A stretch of DNA of 64,000 nt from NCBI RefSeq assembly GCF_001748145.1, contig NZ_BCQA01000001.1, forward strand, positions 3,436,501-3,500,500. The letters run 5' to 3'. The notes under the pieces are model-generated. The model had not been told where the DNA came from. It was given only the letters and a program-made list of their open reading frames with translations, and did not search any database. Position 1 is the stretch's first letter. Every line of letters begins with the position of its first letter. This document shows positions 46,421 through 55,644 of this stretch, piece by piece. The stretch comes from Bosea sp. BIWAKO-01. GTDB taxonomy: Bacteria; Pseudomonadota; Alphaproteobacteria; Rhizobiales; Beijerinckiaceae. Made by a program: the position numbers and the translations under genes.

Positions 46421-47284
46421 TCAACGTGCGGAGCGCATGCGGGCAATTAGCTCTGGCCAAGGCGGAGCGACATATCCCGTCGCCGCGCGGAAGCGCGAGC
46501 CGTCCATCGAACGGTCGATCGTCACCGCGTCGTCGGGGACGATATCAATTGACTTGCCGTACTCCAGCGCCACCAGCTTCAAAAGCTCGAATTTGTTGAT
46601 CTTGTCGGCAGCGACATGCCAGACGCCGCGCAGCTCCGGACGCGGAACAACGACGTCGCGGATAACACGCGCCAACTCGACGGTCGGCAGACCTGTGTAG
46701 ATCGCCCTGCGATATCCCCTCACGGTGGGGCCGGGCTGGCATAGGAACCAGTCGATCAGCGAGTGGGCGGAGTTAAGCTCATGGCCGATGATCGAGGTGC
46801 GCAGCGTGACGGCATTAGAATAGTCGACCTCGCCCAGAAACTTGCTCTTGCCATAGAGATCTTCGGCGTTCGACGGGTCCTTCTCGTTGTAATCACCCTT
46901 GCGGCCGTCGAAAACGCAGTCGGTCGAGACGTGCACGAGGCGCGCGCCCGCCACTCCGCAGAGTTCGGCGAGCCGGTGCGGCAGCAGCGAATTCAAAGTG
47001 ATAGATACGAGCGGGTCCTTGGCGGCGGTGAGCTGTTTGACAACACCAACGCAGTTGATCACCACGTCAGGCTGCGCTTCGCCGATCACCCGGACGAGGC
47101 GGTCCCGATCGGTCACGTTGACGTCGCCGAGCAGGCGAGCGGTCGCGCTCTGCGAAAGCGCCGCTGGCGGGCCACCTCGGATCGTACCCACAACCTCGAA
47201 GCCTGGCGAAGCGGCAAAGAGCCGATAGGCGGCGTTGCCGAGCATGCCCCCGGCGCCCAGGATGAGGATTTTGATCAACGGCAT
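46421..47284 (-). CDS. RmlD-like 4-keto-sugar reductase (WbvR-like)
   Basis: A 287-residue SDR with an N-terminal LGAGGMLGN and the YxxxK site (YGKSKFLGE), HVSTDCVFDG and VTLRTSIIGHE. Its length is that of an RmlD-type reductase. L-FucNAc pathways use a longer two-domain enzyme (WbjC/FnlB, about 370), while the L-QuiNAc pathway uses an RmlD-like reductase (WbvR); this favours UDP-L-QuiNAc or L-RhaNAc. That last step is an inference from size and fold. Confidence 0.8.
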   Translation of the reverse strand: MPLIKILILGAGGMLGNAAYRLFAASPGFEVVGTIRGGPPAALSQSATARLLGDVNVTDRDRLVRVIGEAQPDVVINCVGVVKQLTAAKDPLVSITLNSLLPHRLAELCGVAGARLVHVSTDCVFDGRKGDYNEKDPSNAEDLYGKSKFLGEVDYSNAVTLRTSIIGHELNSAHSLIDWFLCQPGPTVRGYRRAIYTGLPTVELARVIRDVVVPRPELRGVWHVAADKINKFELLKLVALEYGKSIDIVPDDAVTIDRSMDGSRFRAATGYVAPPWPELIARMRSAR

Positions 47285-47494
47285 CTCCGATCAATTTGGT
47301 AGAACGGCGTCTTTCCGTCATCACTGACGCCTCGGCCAAGTTCGCTAAGCGCGAACGATTTACTCAACCGACCTGCACTTGTCGAGCCGCCCGATCCGCC
47401 GCAGCAGAACGCGTTTGCGAGACGAGGATGCGAGGTGTTACAGGGGGCGCCTTGGCGGACGATCAGGTCCGGCGCGAGTTCAAGGATTGAAGCG

Positions 47495-48295
47495 TTGACG
47501 AGTTGGGGCGATCATCTGCGCCGGACGACGGAACTGACTTTGCGTTTGACTATGCGCGATTTCGAGGCGCGCTATCGTGGTAGCATACTCGGCGTCGGAT
47601 GGGCGTTTTTGACGCCACTCCTAACCGCTTTGATCTTCACCTTTGTATTCTCCTCGGTATTTCAGGCGCGGTGGGGAACTGGACGGGACGGAGTCGACGC
47701 CAACTTCACGTTGATACTGCTCGTCGGCGTCCTATTGCACTCCATGCTCGCGGAGACTTTGAACCGAGCTGCGGGATTGATCCTGGCCCACAGCAGCTAT
47801 GTGAAGAAGGTCGTCTTCCCGCTCGGCACACTGCCCGTCGTCGTCGTGCTGGGAGCCCTGATCACCGCGGCCTTTGGCCTGCTGATCGTCATCTTGGGCC
47901 ATGCACTATATAGCGGCCGCGTCGAGGCAACCGCGCCGCTCTTTATCCTCATCATTATTCCCTATCTGCTCCTGCTGCTGGCATCGGCCTATGTGCTATC
48001 GGCCTTGGGCGTTTATCTCCGCGACATCGGACAGATCGTGAGTTTTGTCGTCACCGCCTCGATGTTCCTGACGCCGATCTTCTACCCGATCTCTTCGGTT
48101 CCACCCAGTTTCCGGACGTTAATGCAGCTCAATCCTCTGACCATCGTGGTCGAGGAGACGCGCAGCGTGTTGCTGTTCGGCCAAGCTCCGAACTGGCAGG
48201 CTTTGGCATTTTTGTGGATGGGAGCGTTGGTCGCGCTACCTGCGGCGATCTGGGTCTTCAATCGCTTGCGCGCGGGGTTCGCCGATGTGCTCTGA
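47495..48295 (+). CDS. wzm: O-antigen/polysaccharide ABC export permease (Wzm)
   Basis: A 266-residue ABC-2 permease with six hydrophobic helices. The amphipathic N terminus has LRLTMRDFEARYRGSILG, a Wzm mark. TTG at 47495 has AAGGA 8 bases upstream and is chosen; a GTG at 47435 is in frame but without a ribosome site. It overlaps wzt by 11 bases. It lies divergent from the reductase gene, and the 210-base gap between has a 6-base-arm inverted repeat (GTTCGC/GCGAAC at 47340-47356). Confidence 0.85.
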   Translation: MTSWGDHLRRTTELTLRLTMRDFEARYRGSILGVGWAFLTPLLTALIFTFVFSSVFQARWGTGRDGVDANFTLILLVGVLLHSMLAETLNRAAGLILAHSSYVKKVVFPLGTLPVVVVLGALITAAFGLLIVILGHALYSGRVEATAPLFILIIIPYLLLLLASAYVLSALGVYLRDIGQIVSFVVTASMFLTPIFYPISSVPPSFRTLMQLNPLTIVVEETRSVLLFGQAPNWQALAFLWMGALVALPAAIWVFNRLRAGFADVL

Positions 48296-49733
48296 GATCG
48301 CGATCAAGGCTAAGAAGCTCTCGAAGGCCTACCAGATATACCGGCGCCCGTCCGACAGGCTAGCGCAGGCCATAATGCCGCGCCTGAGACGGGCGGCAGC
48401 GCCGGCCTTGCGTGCGGTAGGAGTCGATTGGCCCGAAAAGAACTATTACGTTGATCATTGGGCACTGAATTCCATTAGCTTCGAGGTGCCGCGCGGCGAT
48501 AGCATGGCGATCATTGGCCGCAACGGGTCGGGCAAATCCACGCTGCTGCAACTCGTCTGCGGTACCTTGGCTCCCACCGATGGCGAGGCGCGCGTCAAAG
48601 GGCGCGTCGCCGCGCTGCTTGAGCTGGGGTCGGGCTTCAATCCCGAGTTTACTGGTCGCGAGAACATTTATCTCAACGCATCGATCCTCGGCATGTCTAG
48701 CGAGGAAACACAGGCGCGTTTCGACGAAATCCTCGCCTTCGCCGACATCGGCGAATTCATCGAACGACCGGTGAAGACCTATTCGACGGGGATGGCGATG
48801 CGTCTGGCGTTCGCAGTGATCGCCCATGTCAATGCGGACGTGCTTATCATCGACGAGGCGCTGGCGGTAGGTGACGCCTATTTCCAGCAGAAGTGCCTGC
48901 GCTGGCTGCGGCAGTTCCGCGAAAGTGGGACTGTATTGTTCTGCGGCCACGACACCGGCGCGGTGATGAGCCTGTGCAACAGCGCGATTTGGATCGACAA
49001 GGGCGATCTTGTGATGCAGGGCTCAGCCAAGGATGTTTGCGAAGCCTATTCGGCATCCATCATGAGCCAGACGCAAGGACTGTCGAATCAACCGATTCTG
49101 CGGCCACGCGCCAAGGCAAATGCTCTCGCCGCCGACGCGTCGGCAACGACGGGTGAGCGGGCGGCGCCCGAGGCCAAGGCCAAACCCGTGACGCGCCCCG
49201 ACCCACCCAAGCCGGATCGGCCGGTAATCTTCGAGAACATGGCAGATAGCGCCGATTTCGGGAGTGGCAAGGCGCGCATCCAACGCGTCAATTTCACTCA
49301 CGCCGACGGGGCACCGCTTCACTGGATAGAGGGTGGGGAGGACGTACGGCTTCTCATCGAGGTAGCCGTCCTTGCCGATCTCGATGCGCCGATCGTGGGT
49401 TTCCATATCAAGGACCGCCTCGGCCAGCCGATCCTGGGCGACAACACCTTCCTGGCGACCCTCGCCCGTCCGATCACGGCCCGGGCGGGCCAGATACTTG
49501 AGACGAGTTTCGCATTCCGGTTGCCCGCGCTCGCATCTGGACGCTATTCGGTGACAGCAGCTTGTGCCTCCGGAACGCTGGAAAATCATGTGCAGCATCA
49601 ATGGATGCATGACGCGCTGATGTTCGACGTCCATTCGCCTTTCCGAAACGGGGTCCTGGTGGCGATCGATATGGATCGCATTCAGATCGATGCAATCGAT
49701 TCGCACCTTCCGCAAGAACCGACCGATGCCTGA
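48285..49733 (+). CDS. wzt: O-antigen/polysaccharide ABC export ATPase with C-terminal Wzt domain
   Basis: A 482-residue protein. ATPase motifs: Walker A GRNGSGKST (about 83-91), Q-loop, signature YSTGMAMRL and Walker B LIIDEALAVGD; a linker rich in Ala, Lys and Pro follows (about 270-315); residues about 325-470 form an extra beta-domain typical of Wzt that binds the capped non-reducing end of a glycan. This form exports glycans whose chain end has been modified, so a capping enzyme is expected nearby. Confidence 0.92.
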   Translation: MCSEIAIKAKKLSKAYQIYRRPSDRLAQAIMPRLRRAAAPALRAVGVDWPEKNYYVDHWALNSISFEVPRGDSMAIIGRNGSGKSTLLQLVCGTLAPTDGEARVKGRVAALLELGSGFNPEFTGRENIYLNASILGMSSEETQARFDEILAFADIGEFIERPVKTYSTGMAMRLAFAVIAHVNADVLIIDEALAVGDAYFQQKCLRWLRQFRESGTVLFCGHDTGAVMSLCNSAIWIDKGDLVMQGSAKDVCEAYSASIMSQTQGLSNQPILRPRAKANALAADASATTGERAAPEAKAKPVTRPDPPKPDRPVIFENMADSADFGSGKARIQRVNFTHADGAPLHWIEGGEDVRLLIEVAVLADLDAPIVGFHIKDRLGQPILGDNTFLATLARPITARAGQILETSFAFRLPALASGRYSVTAACASGTLENHVQHQWMHDALMFDVHSPFRNGVLVAIDMDRIQIDAIDSHLPQEPTDA

Positions 49734-50046
49734 CGCCGATGCGCGTCTCCGATTACGGACGCTTCGCGCCTGCTAGCAGGATAAAGTTGGCGGCCCTTCG
49801 GTGGAACCCGCAGGGCCGAATCCTGTCTGGCGACGTATACGGACGGGCGAACGAACCGCGGCGACATTCTAGGCTAGTGTTCTCTCGGTTTGTGATCTCG
49901 ATCATGCCCGCGCGGCTTATCGACCAAGCGACGGCGGCGCGGAATTGACAACATTCTGTATTTCATGGATGGCGATGGGGCTCACGCCTTCCCGTCGAGC
50001 GAATGATATGAGTGCTCGGCCTTTGTGATGAGTCGAGCGCAAAGTG
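49734..50046. other. Intergenic stretch between wzt and methyltransferase gene
   Basis: No convincing gene. It contains TTGACA (49945-49950), which may be a -35 element, but no good -10 at the right distance. The methyltransferase gene is likely to have its own promoter here. Confidence 0.3.
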
Positions 50047-51186
50047 ATGGAACGTCCAGTGACGCAATTGTCCCCCAAGACCCGTTTCTTGAATCGTCTC
50101 CCGGGTTTGCGACGCTATTACGCCACCCTCACCCAGCTCGATTCCGAGCGCATCGGCGCTCTGCGGGCCCTGGAGAAACACCAGATCGAAGCTAACACGC
50201 GCGAAAGCCTGCTGCGCGAGGAAGCATCCAGGCTCGTCGCCGAGCGAAACGCGTTGCGCGAGGAGCGCGGCGCTTTGACCGAACGCTTAGCTGCTAAAGC
50301 GGCGTTCGAAGACCAGTTCAACCATCTTCTGGTGAAGCTGGATAATGTCTCGGCCCAAACCCTCGGGGTGGGCGCACGTCAGGAGGAGGCTGTCGCCCGC
50401 CTCGGACGCCAATTGGGCGGTGACCGCGCTGCCCCGGGAGGCGACGGAAGCGCCGCAGACCTCTATCTTGACCTGCTGGAGGCGTCTCTGACCGGCCTGC
50501 TGATCGAGGACGGCTCGCAAGCGCCCTGGACGGAACGCAAGTTCGACCCGTCGTTGCGCGCCATTGGCCGCGACTGGCCCGAACAGGCGATCACGATGAT
50601 CGGCACTGCCCGTATGCGCAATTTGCGCATGCTGACGACGCAGGCTTTGGAAGAGGGCGTTCCCGGCGACTTCATCGAGACTGGCGTCTGGCGCGGCGGC
50701 GCCTGCATCTACGCCAAGGGAATCTTCAAGGCCTATGGCGCGAAAGACCGCAAGGTCTTCGTAGCCGACAGTTTTCGTGGTCTGCCCGAACCCGACGCAT
50801 CGCGCAATCCGGCCGACACGGGGGACACGCATCACACCTACGCCCAACTCGCCGTCTCGCGTGAGGTCGTCGCCGGAAATTTTCGCCGTTACGGGCTTCT
50901 CGACGAACAGGTGGTCTTCCTTGAGGGTTGGTTCAAGGACACTCTTCCCGTCGCGCCAATCGACCGGCTGGCCGTGCTGCGGCTCGACGGGGACATGTAT
51001 GAGAGCACGATGGATGCACTCCACGCGCTCTATCACAAGGTGTCGCCGGGCGGGTTCGTCATCGTTGACGATTATGTTCTCGAGCCTTGTGCCCGGGCGA
51101 TTCACGATTTTCGCGAGCAGCAGGGCATCGAGGCGCCGATGCACCCCGTGGACGGCGCCGCGGTGTGGTGGCGTGTTCCCGTCTAG
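50047..51186 (+). CDS. TylF/MycF-type methyltransferase with N-terminal coiled coil
   Basis: A 379-residue protein. Residues about 30-85 are a charged heptad-like helix (ERIGALRALEKHQIEANT, then LREEASRLVAERNALREER), predicted coiled coil. The second half is a TylF-like class I methyltransferase: GDFIETGVWRGGACIY (SAM), VADSFRGLPEPD, LRLDGDMYESTMDAL and GGFVIVDDY (Mg-ligand acids). It follows wzt on the same strand, so it may methylate the glycan end that Wzt recognises. The GTG at 50044 is an alternative to the ATG at 50047. Confidence 0.85.
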   Translation: MERPVTQLSPKTRFLNRLPGLRRYYATLTQLDSERIGALRALEKHQIEANTRESLLREEASRLVAERNALREERGALTERLAAKAAFEDQFNHLLVKLDNVSAQTLGVGARQEEAVARLGRQLGGDRAAPGGDGSAADLYLDLLEASLTGLLIEDGSQAPWTERKFDPSLRAIGRDWPEQAITMIGTARMRNLRMLTTQALEEGVPGDFIETGVWRGGACIYAKGIFKAYGAKDRKVFVADSFRGLPEPDASRNPADTGDTHHTYAQLAVSREVVAGNFRRYGLLDEQVVFLEGWFKDTLPVAPIDRLAVLRLDGDMYESTMDALHALYHKVSPGGFVIVDDYVLEPCARAIHDFREQQGIEAPMHPVDGAAVWWRVPV

Positions 51187-51229
51187 GCACAAGTCTCAAT
51201 TGCACGATGCTTGCGGCGATGAGAGCGTC

Positions 51230-51720
51230 GGCTGCAAGCTTGTCTTATCGGGGGGCGATGCTCCACCAATATTTGAACCTGCACCAGAGGCGCTCGACGA
51301 GATTACGGGCTCTTGTGAAGTATGGGAAGGCATTGCGCCGGCTGGTCCTGGTGCGGATGACGACCTCGGGGCCTTGACTGGTCATGCCGGCCTGGATGGC
51401 GTTCGTTTCATAGCGACGCTCGGCGATCAGCCGTTCGAAGAGGCCAGCGGCGGCGCCGATAAGGGCGCTCGCCATGGTCATATCGTTGATGTTGCCGGTG
51501 AGGTCAGCTGAACCCGCGGACGACGTCGACATCTAACAGTCCGTGGAACGTGCTGGTCCGGTCGGCCACGAGGTGCCTATCGCTTGTGTGAAAGCTCCCC
51601 TTTGCGCCTACAGTCGACCGGTGCACTTTGATGTGAGTGGCATTGAGGGCGACCATGCCCCGCAGTATTCATGCCGCCCGCGCCAATCAATTTCTGCAAG
51701 ATGTTGGCGACAAACCTTGG
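51230..51720 (-). pseudogene. IS5-family transposase remnant
   Basis: Fragments read in several minus-strand frames. One (51245-51532) has LTGNINDMTMASALI and the C-terminal VERLWCRFKYWWSIA, corresponding to the usual RLKDFRRIATRYDK region. Another, with start at 51656, carries LNATHIKVHRSTVGAKG (usual STHVKVHR). Stops and frame changes show it is dead. It fills the gap between the methyltransferase and the next glycosyltransferase. Confidence 0.75.
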
Positions 51721-51739
51721 TCTGTAGCACACCCCATCG

Positions 51740-53005
51740 TCAAGTGCCGCCGTGTTCCATCCGTCCAGTTGACCGCTCGCTGACGTCATAACCAAGAAAC
51801 TGACGCACTGCACGCTCCATGCGGGGCAGCGTAAAGTCGGCAAGAAATGCGCGCTGCGCAGCAAGGGCTGTCGCCTCATACAACACCGCATCTTCGACCA
51901 GATGAACCAGACCATTATAGACGGACGTGGCGTAAGCGTCGCGGCAGAGATAAGCCGCGCCCCGCTCTTTCAGATAGATGTAAGGTGCCGAGTAAGACGG
52001 GCCGTGGAACAGGATCGGCCGCCCGGCCGCCAGGTAGGTCGGCACCTTGGAGGGGAAGCTCAAGCGCGAAACCTCCTCCATGTTCGCTGCGAAAGGATAG
52101 GGGCAATAGGCGACGTCGCAATTCCGAGCTATTGTCCGGATCACCTCCGGCTGATCCTTCCAGCCCATAAATTTCAGATGGCCGTCGGGAATGTCGCTCG
52201 GCGGCGGCTCGTGGCCGAAAGTCATCAGAACGACTTTGCGTTCGCCCACCCTCCACTTGGCGAAGTTGAGGGCGGTCACCAACTGCCTCCATTCCTCGCT
52301 CGCGTAGAATTGACCGACCATGCCGACGACGACACTGTCTGTGCTGCCAAGCGCAGTCGGCGGCGTTTGTGCGAGCGTGGGATCGATCGAGGCGATCACC
52401 GCTGTCGAAGGGACGCCGTAAATCTCCTGATAGTGCCGCGCCATCGGACCCGAAGCCGCCGCGCAGCTCGTAGCCTGCCGCAGCGTGCGATCAAATTGGG
52501 CGAGGTCAAGCCGGCGATTGACCGGATCAACCCCGTGAGCGTCGAGCCACCAGCGCAGGGGATCCCAGACATGAACGCGCAACGGCACACCGAGCTCACG
52601 CGCCACCGGCGCGGCGATCCGCACCATAGTCTGTCCCTGCAAAATCGCCCATAGGTCAGTCGCGCCGATCGCGCGGCCATAGGCCACTGCCTGGCGGATG
52701 AGGCCGCGAGGTAGGGTCACACGCTTGACCGCCTCGACGGCGGCCGCGCCAACCCTCCCGATCCTGATGCCACGCAGGACTCGGCGTTGCTGTTCGATCG
52801 GCTTGGGGATCATCTTCATTTCGACGTCCGCGAGATCGTCATAAAGCTTGGGCTGAAGATGCGGATTGGTCACGCAAAAGACGGCAAGTTCGCTCTTGGG
52901 GACGAACCGGCACATCTGTGCCGTCACGATCCCCGCGGTCAGATTGCTGCATGGTGGAATATCAGTCAGGAGAAGGATGCGCTTCCGGGGAGTTTGGCCC
53001 GTCAT
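51740..53005 (-). CDS. GT-B glycosyltransferase-like protein
   Basis: A 421-residue protein with the N-terminal PPCSNLTAGIV and a C-terminal GMVGQFYASEEWRQL with LSFPSKVPTYLAAGRPILFHG, as in family 4-like enzymes. The acceptor and donor are not known. Its stop abuts the IS5 remnant, so the last 15-20 residues (VSERSTGRMEHGGT) may be altered. It overlaps the preceding glycosyltransferase by 4 bases. Confidence 0.8.
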   Translation of the reverse strand: MTGQTPRKRILLLTDIPPCSNLTAGIVTAQMCRFVPKSELAVFCVTNPHLQPKLYDDLADVEMKMIPKPIEQQRRVLRGIRIGRVGAAAVEAVKRVTLPRGLIRQAVAYGRAIGATDLWAILQGQTMVRIAAPVARELGVPLRVHVWDPLRWWLDAHGVDPVNRRLDLAQFDRTLRQATSCAAASGPMARHYQEIYGVPSTAVIASIDPTLAQTPPTALGSTDSVVVGMVGQFYASEEWRQLVTALNFAKWRVGERKVVLMTFGHEPPPSDIPDGHLKFMGWKDQPEVIRTIARNCDVAYCPYPFAANMEEVSRLSFPSKVPTYLAAGRPILFHGPSYSAPYIYLKERGAAYLCRDAYATSVYNGLVHLVEDAVLYEATALAAQRAFLADFTLPRMERAVRQFLGYDVSERSTGRMEHGGT

Positions 53006-54231
53006 CGCTGCGCCACCTTTCGATAAAGAGCCGCCATCTTGCGCGCGAAATCGCCGTCACTGTAATGCGTCTCTGCCCAACGTCGGCCTGCCGCCCCCCG
53101 CCGCTGACGCTCGTCGGGAGAGCGGACGAGACGTTCGATCGCTTCAGCAAGGGAGGCGGCATCACGCATCGGTGTAGCGATCGCTACGTCCGGGGCCCCC
53201 GCGACTTCAGGCAGTGCGGTGCCTTCAAAGACGATAATCGGCTTCGCAAAGGCGAGGGCCTCGATTGCCATCATACCGAAGGCTTCAGCCGTCGAGGGCA
53301 TCAGAAAAATATCTGTTGCGGCGAAGGAGTCCATCATCGTCGCGTCGTCGTTCACCCAACCGAGATCTATGACCTGATGACGACCGATGAACTCATTGAG
53401 ATGGCCCTTGCCGTGGGTCGTCAGGATCGTCAGTGGGACGCCCATATTGGGCAACCTGCGCAGCGCCTCCACGACATACTCGAACCCCTTGTACGGGCTA
53501 TCGGCAAAGGCGCGCACGCCGATCACCAGCCGGCCTGGCAGAACTCCCAGCCGGGCCTGCGCCGGCTGCGGATCGACGGGATGAAAGCGCTTCAGATCGA
53601 TGCCAAAGGGAATGACCTCAATTGACTGTCCGGCAGCGATGGGAGAGCGCGCGGCCATATCGCGCATGTGGCTGGAGGCTACGACGATCTGCGCGCGACT
53701 CTCGGCAACGACGCGCTTCTTCCACGCGAACTGCTCAGCCGTGCGGTCCTTCCTCATCGCAAAGGGCAGATCCAGCGACGGGCACTGCCCGCACCCCTTC
53801 TGCCAGCGCTCGCACTCCAGGGAATAAATGCAATGCCCGGTCATCGGCCAGGGATCGTGCCATGTCCATACGCTCGGCTTGCCACGCGTCAGAAAACGCA
53901 GTGCGTCCAAACTGAAATAGCCGTCATGAATTATATGGAAATGGACTATGTCGGCCGTGCGATAGGCATTCGACAGGGCCAGGGCGTAAGCCTGCCATTG
54001 CAGGCGCGAATGGATCGACAGCATGGATTCGAGCCGCCCGATCACCTTGTTGGCCAGGCGCGCGCCAGGAAGGTCGAAGAAGCGCCGGGAGTCGGGGCTG
54101 TTGCTTAGCTTGTTCCACACGAGATGCGCAGATTCGACGCCCTCCGCTGCAAGCAGATGGCGAATGTCGAAATTGTTGAAACGACTGCCAACGACGTCGC
54201 TTGTGTTGATCTGGAGAACTTTCAGGGTCAT
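53002..54231 (-). CDS. Family 4 glycosyltransferase
   Basis: A 409-residue GT-B enzyme. The motif TWHDPWPMTGHCIY with Cys-rich CERWQKGCGQCP is typical of a colanic-acid-like branch. The donor-domain EAFGMMAIEALAFAKPIIVFEG has the E-x7-E pair. Overlaps on both sides (ATGA) place it in the second glycosyltransferase operon. Confidence 0.88.
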   Translation of the reverse strand: MTLKVLQINTSDVVGSRFNNFDIRHLLAAEGVESAHLVWNKLSNSPDSRRFFDLPGARLANKVIGRLESMLSIHSRLQWQAYALALSNAYRTADIVHFHIIHDGYFSLDALRFLTRGKPSVWTWHDPWPMTGHCIYSLECERWQKGCGQCPSLDLPFAMRKDRTAEQFAWKKRVVAESRAQIVVASSHMRDMAARSPIAAGQSIEVIPFGIDLKRFHPVDPQPAQARLGVLPGRLVIGVRAFADSPYKGFEYVVEALRRLPNMGVPLTILTTHGKGHLNEFIGRHQVIDLGWVNDDATMMDSFAATDIFLMPSTAEAFGMMAIEALAFAKPIIVFEGTALPEVAGAPDVAIATPMRDAASLAEAIERLVRSPDERQRRGAAGRRWAETHYSDGDFARKMAALYRKVAQR

Positions 54232-55643
54232 TCACTCCCCTCGCGAAGAATCGGCATCCCGAGGGCTTGAAGATAAAAGTTGCGGATCGACGGTTTCATA
54301 ACCGACAGATCGAGGCGGGAGCGGATAATCTCGAGATTGCGCCCCGCCGCGGCGTCTACCAAGGCATCATCTGTCAGTGCGCGCTCGAAACGCGAGCAAA
54401 CTTCCTCGAAATCGTCTGGAGAGACCGCGAACCCGGTCTCTCCCTGCACGAACCATTCCTCGCAGCATGACGTGTTGGTCTGAACTGGAAAGGCCCCCAT
54501 CAACATCGCCTCGAGCACTGAGGTCGAGATTCCGTCGGAAATGCTGACGGCTAGATACACTCGTGCGCGTCCGAAGTATTCGAGAATCTCGTCATGGGTG
54601 CCTAGATCGATGACGCGGATGTTGAGGACCCCGGCCGCCTTCAACTCAAGCGCGCGTGCGCGCGGGCGGGCCCCGACAGAGAACATGACGATCTCATAGT
54701 CCTTCAGGCGGTCGGCGAAACGCTCGAGCACGGCCAGAGAAACCATGGCGCGGCCGGCGAAATGATCGTAGCCTTTGACCATGATGAGCTTGCGCCGCGA
54801 CGGCGGGGCTTCACTGCGCAGGCGTTGGGCGGCGTCGACATCGATGCCTCCAGAGTTGGCCAGAACCGGCAACTCCGGGCCGCGGTAGCCGAAGCTGCGT
54901 CCAAGCGCGAGATCGCGCCGACACTCGCACGAATAGAGGTCGATCGCTTCGCATACCCGACGGATTTGGCGCGCGTGAGGCTCCTGGCGGCCGAAGTAAT
55001 AGATGTCACTGCCCCAGTTCGTCGCCAGCCAGCGAGGGAAGCGGCATGATGGGTCTTCCGCAAGCATAAGATCGCGCGCCGCCAGCACAAGATAGGCGTT
55101 GTGCTGGAATTCCAGCGAGTGGATGAGGTTCGGCCGTACGTTGGCTATGACCTCGGCCAGCATGCGCGGGCCGTGAAGCGCCATGATGGTTTCCTCGCTT
55201 TCGTCGGGCCGGCCGAGCCGTACCCGCGCCTGCGGATCGCCGTCGAACGGCACCGCACGGGTTCTCACGAAGTCCCCATCGCGCGACGCCAGCTCCAGCG
55301 CAGGCGGCGATGCCTTGCGACGCCCGAGCTTGTCCCGTAGCAGACGGGCGGCGCCAAACGGATTCCTGAACGCGCGCATAACAAAGCTCGCCGCCCGCCG
55401 GCCGGTCGAAAGCCAGGGCACGGCGAGGGCGGGGGGGCCGTCTGCTGTGGCCGACGGCGTCACCGTCGGCACATGCAACGTCAATCCGCGGATGTAGGCG
55501 TGCGGGGGCGAGGGGTCGTTCGGAAACAGATGCAGGTCAAAACCCGCGTTGACCACGGCTTCGATCCAGCGCGCCGTATGCACGGAATGATGCATCGCTA
55601 CGAACAGGATGCGGGGACGCTCGCCATTCGACAGGGGGGACAT
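54228..55643 (-). CDS. Glycosyltransferase, family 4-like
   Basis: A 471-residue GT-B protein. MHHSVHTARWIEAV near the start, PRWLATNWGSDIYYFGRQ in the middle, and a C-terminal SISDGISTSVLEAMLMGAFPVQTN that binds the donor. The start at 55643 is chosen because it follows the upstream stop by one base; the longer frame to 55682 would lie inside the neighbour. A long internal loop (about 80-150) is unlike other members. Confidence 0.82.
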   Translation of the reverse strand: MSPLSNGERPRILFVAMHHSVHTARWIEAVVNAGFDLHLFPNDPSPPHAYIRGLTLHVPTVTPSATADGPPALAVPWLSTGRRAASFVMRAFRNPFGAARLLRDKLGRRKASPPALELASRDGDFVRTRAVPFDGDPQARVRLGRPDESEETIMALHGPRMLAEVIANVRPNLIHSLEFQHNAYLVLAARDLMLAEDPSCRFPRWLATNWGSDIYYFGRQEPHARQIRRVCEAIDLYSCECRRDLALGRSFGYRGPELPVLANSGGIDVDAAQRLRSEAPPSRRKLIMVKGYDHFAGRAMVSLAVLERFADRLKDYEIVMFSVGARPRARALELKAAGVLNIRVIDLGTHDEILEYFGRARVYLAVSISDGISTSVLEAMLMGAFPVQTNTSCCEEWFVQGETGFAVSPDDFEEVCSRFERALTDDALVDAAAGRNLEIIRSRLDLSVMKPSIRNFYLQALGMPILREGSE

Positions 55644-55644
55644 C

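Noticed and set aside
47435..47494. Longer wzm start at GTG 47435
   Set aside because: No ribosome site, while TTG 47495 has AAGGA at 8 bases and gives the family N terminus.
49945..49973. Sigma-70 promoter before the coiled-coil methyltransferase gene
   Set aside because: TTGACA is good but no -10-like hexamer lies at 16-18 bases, so it was not called a promoter.
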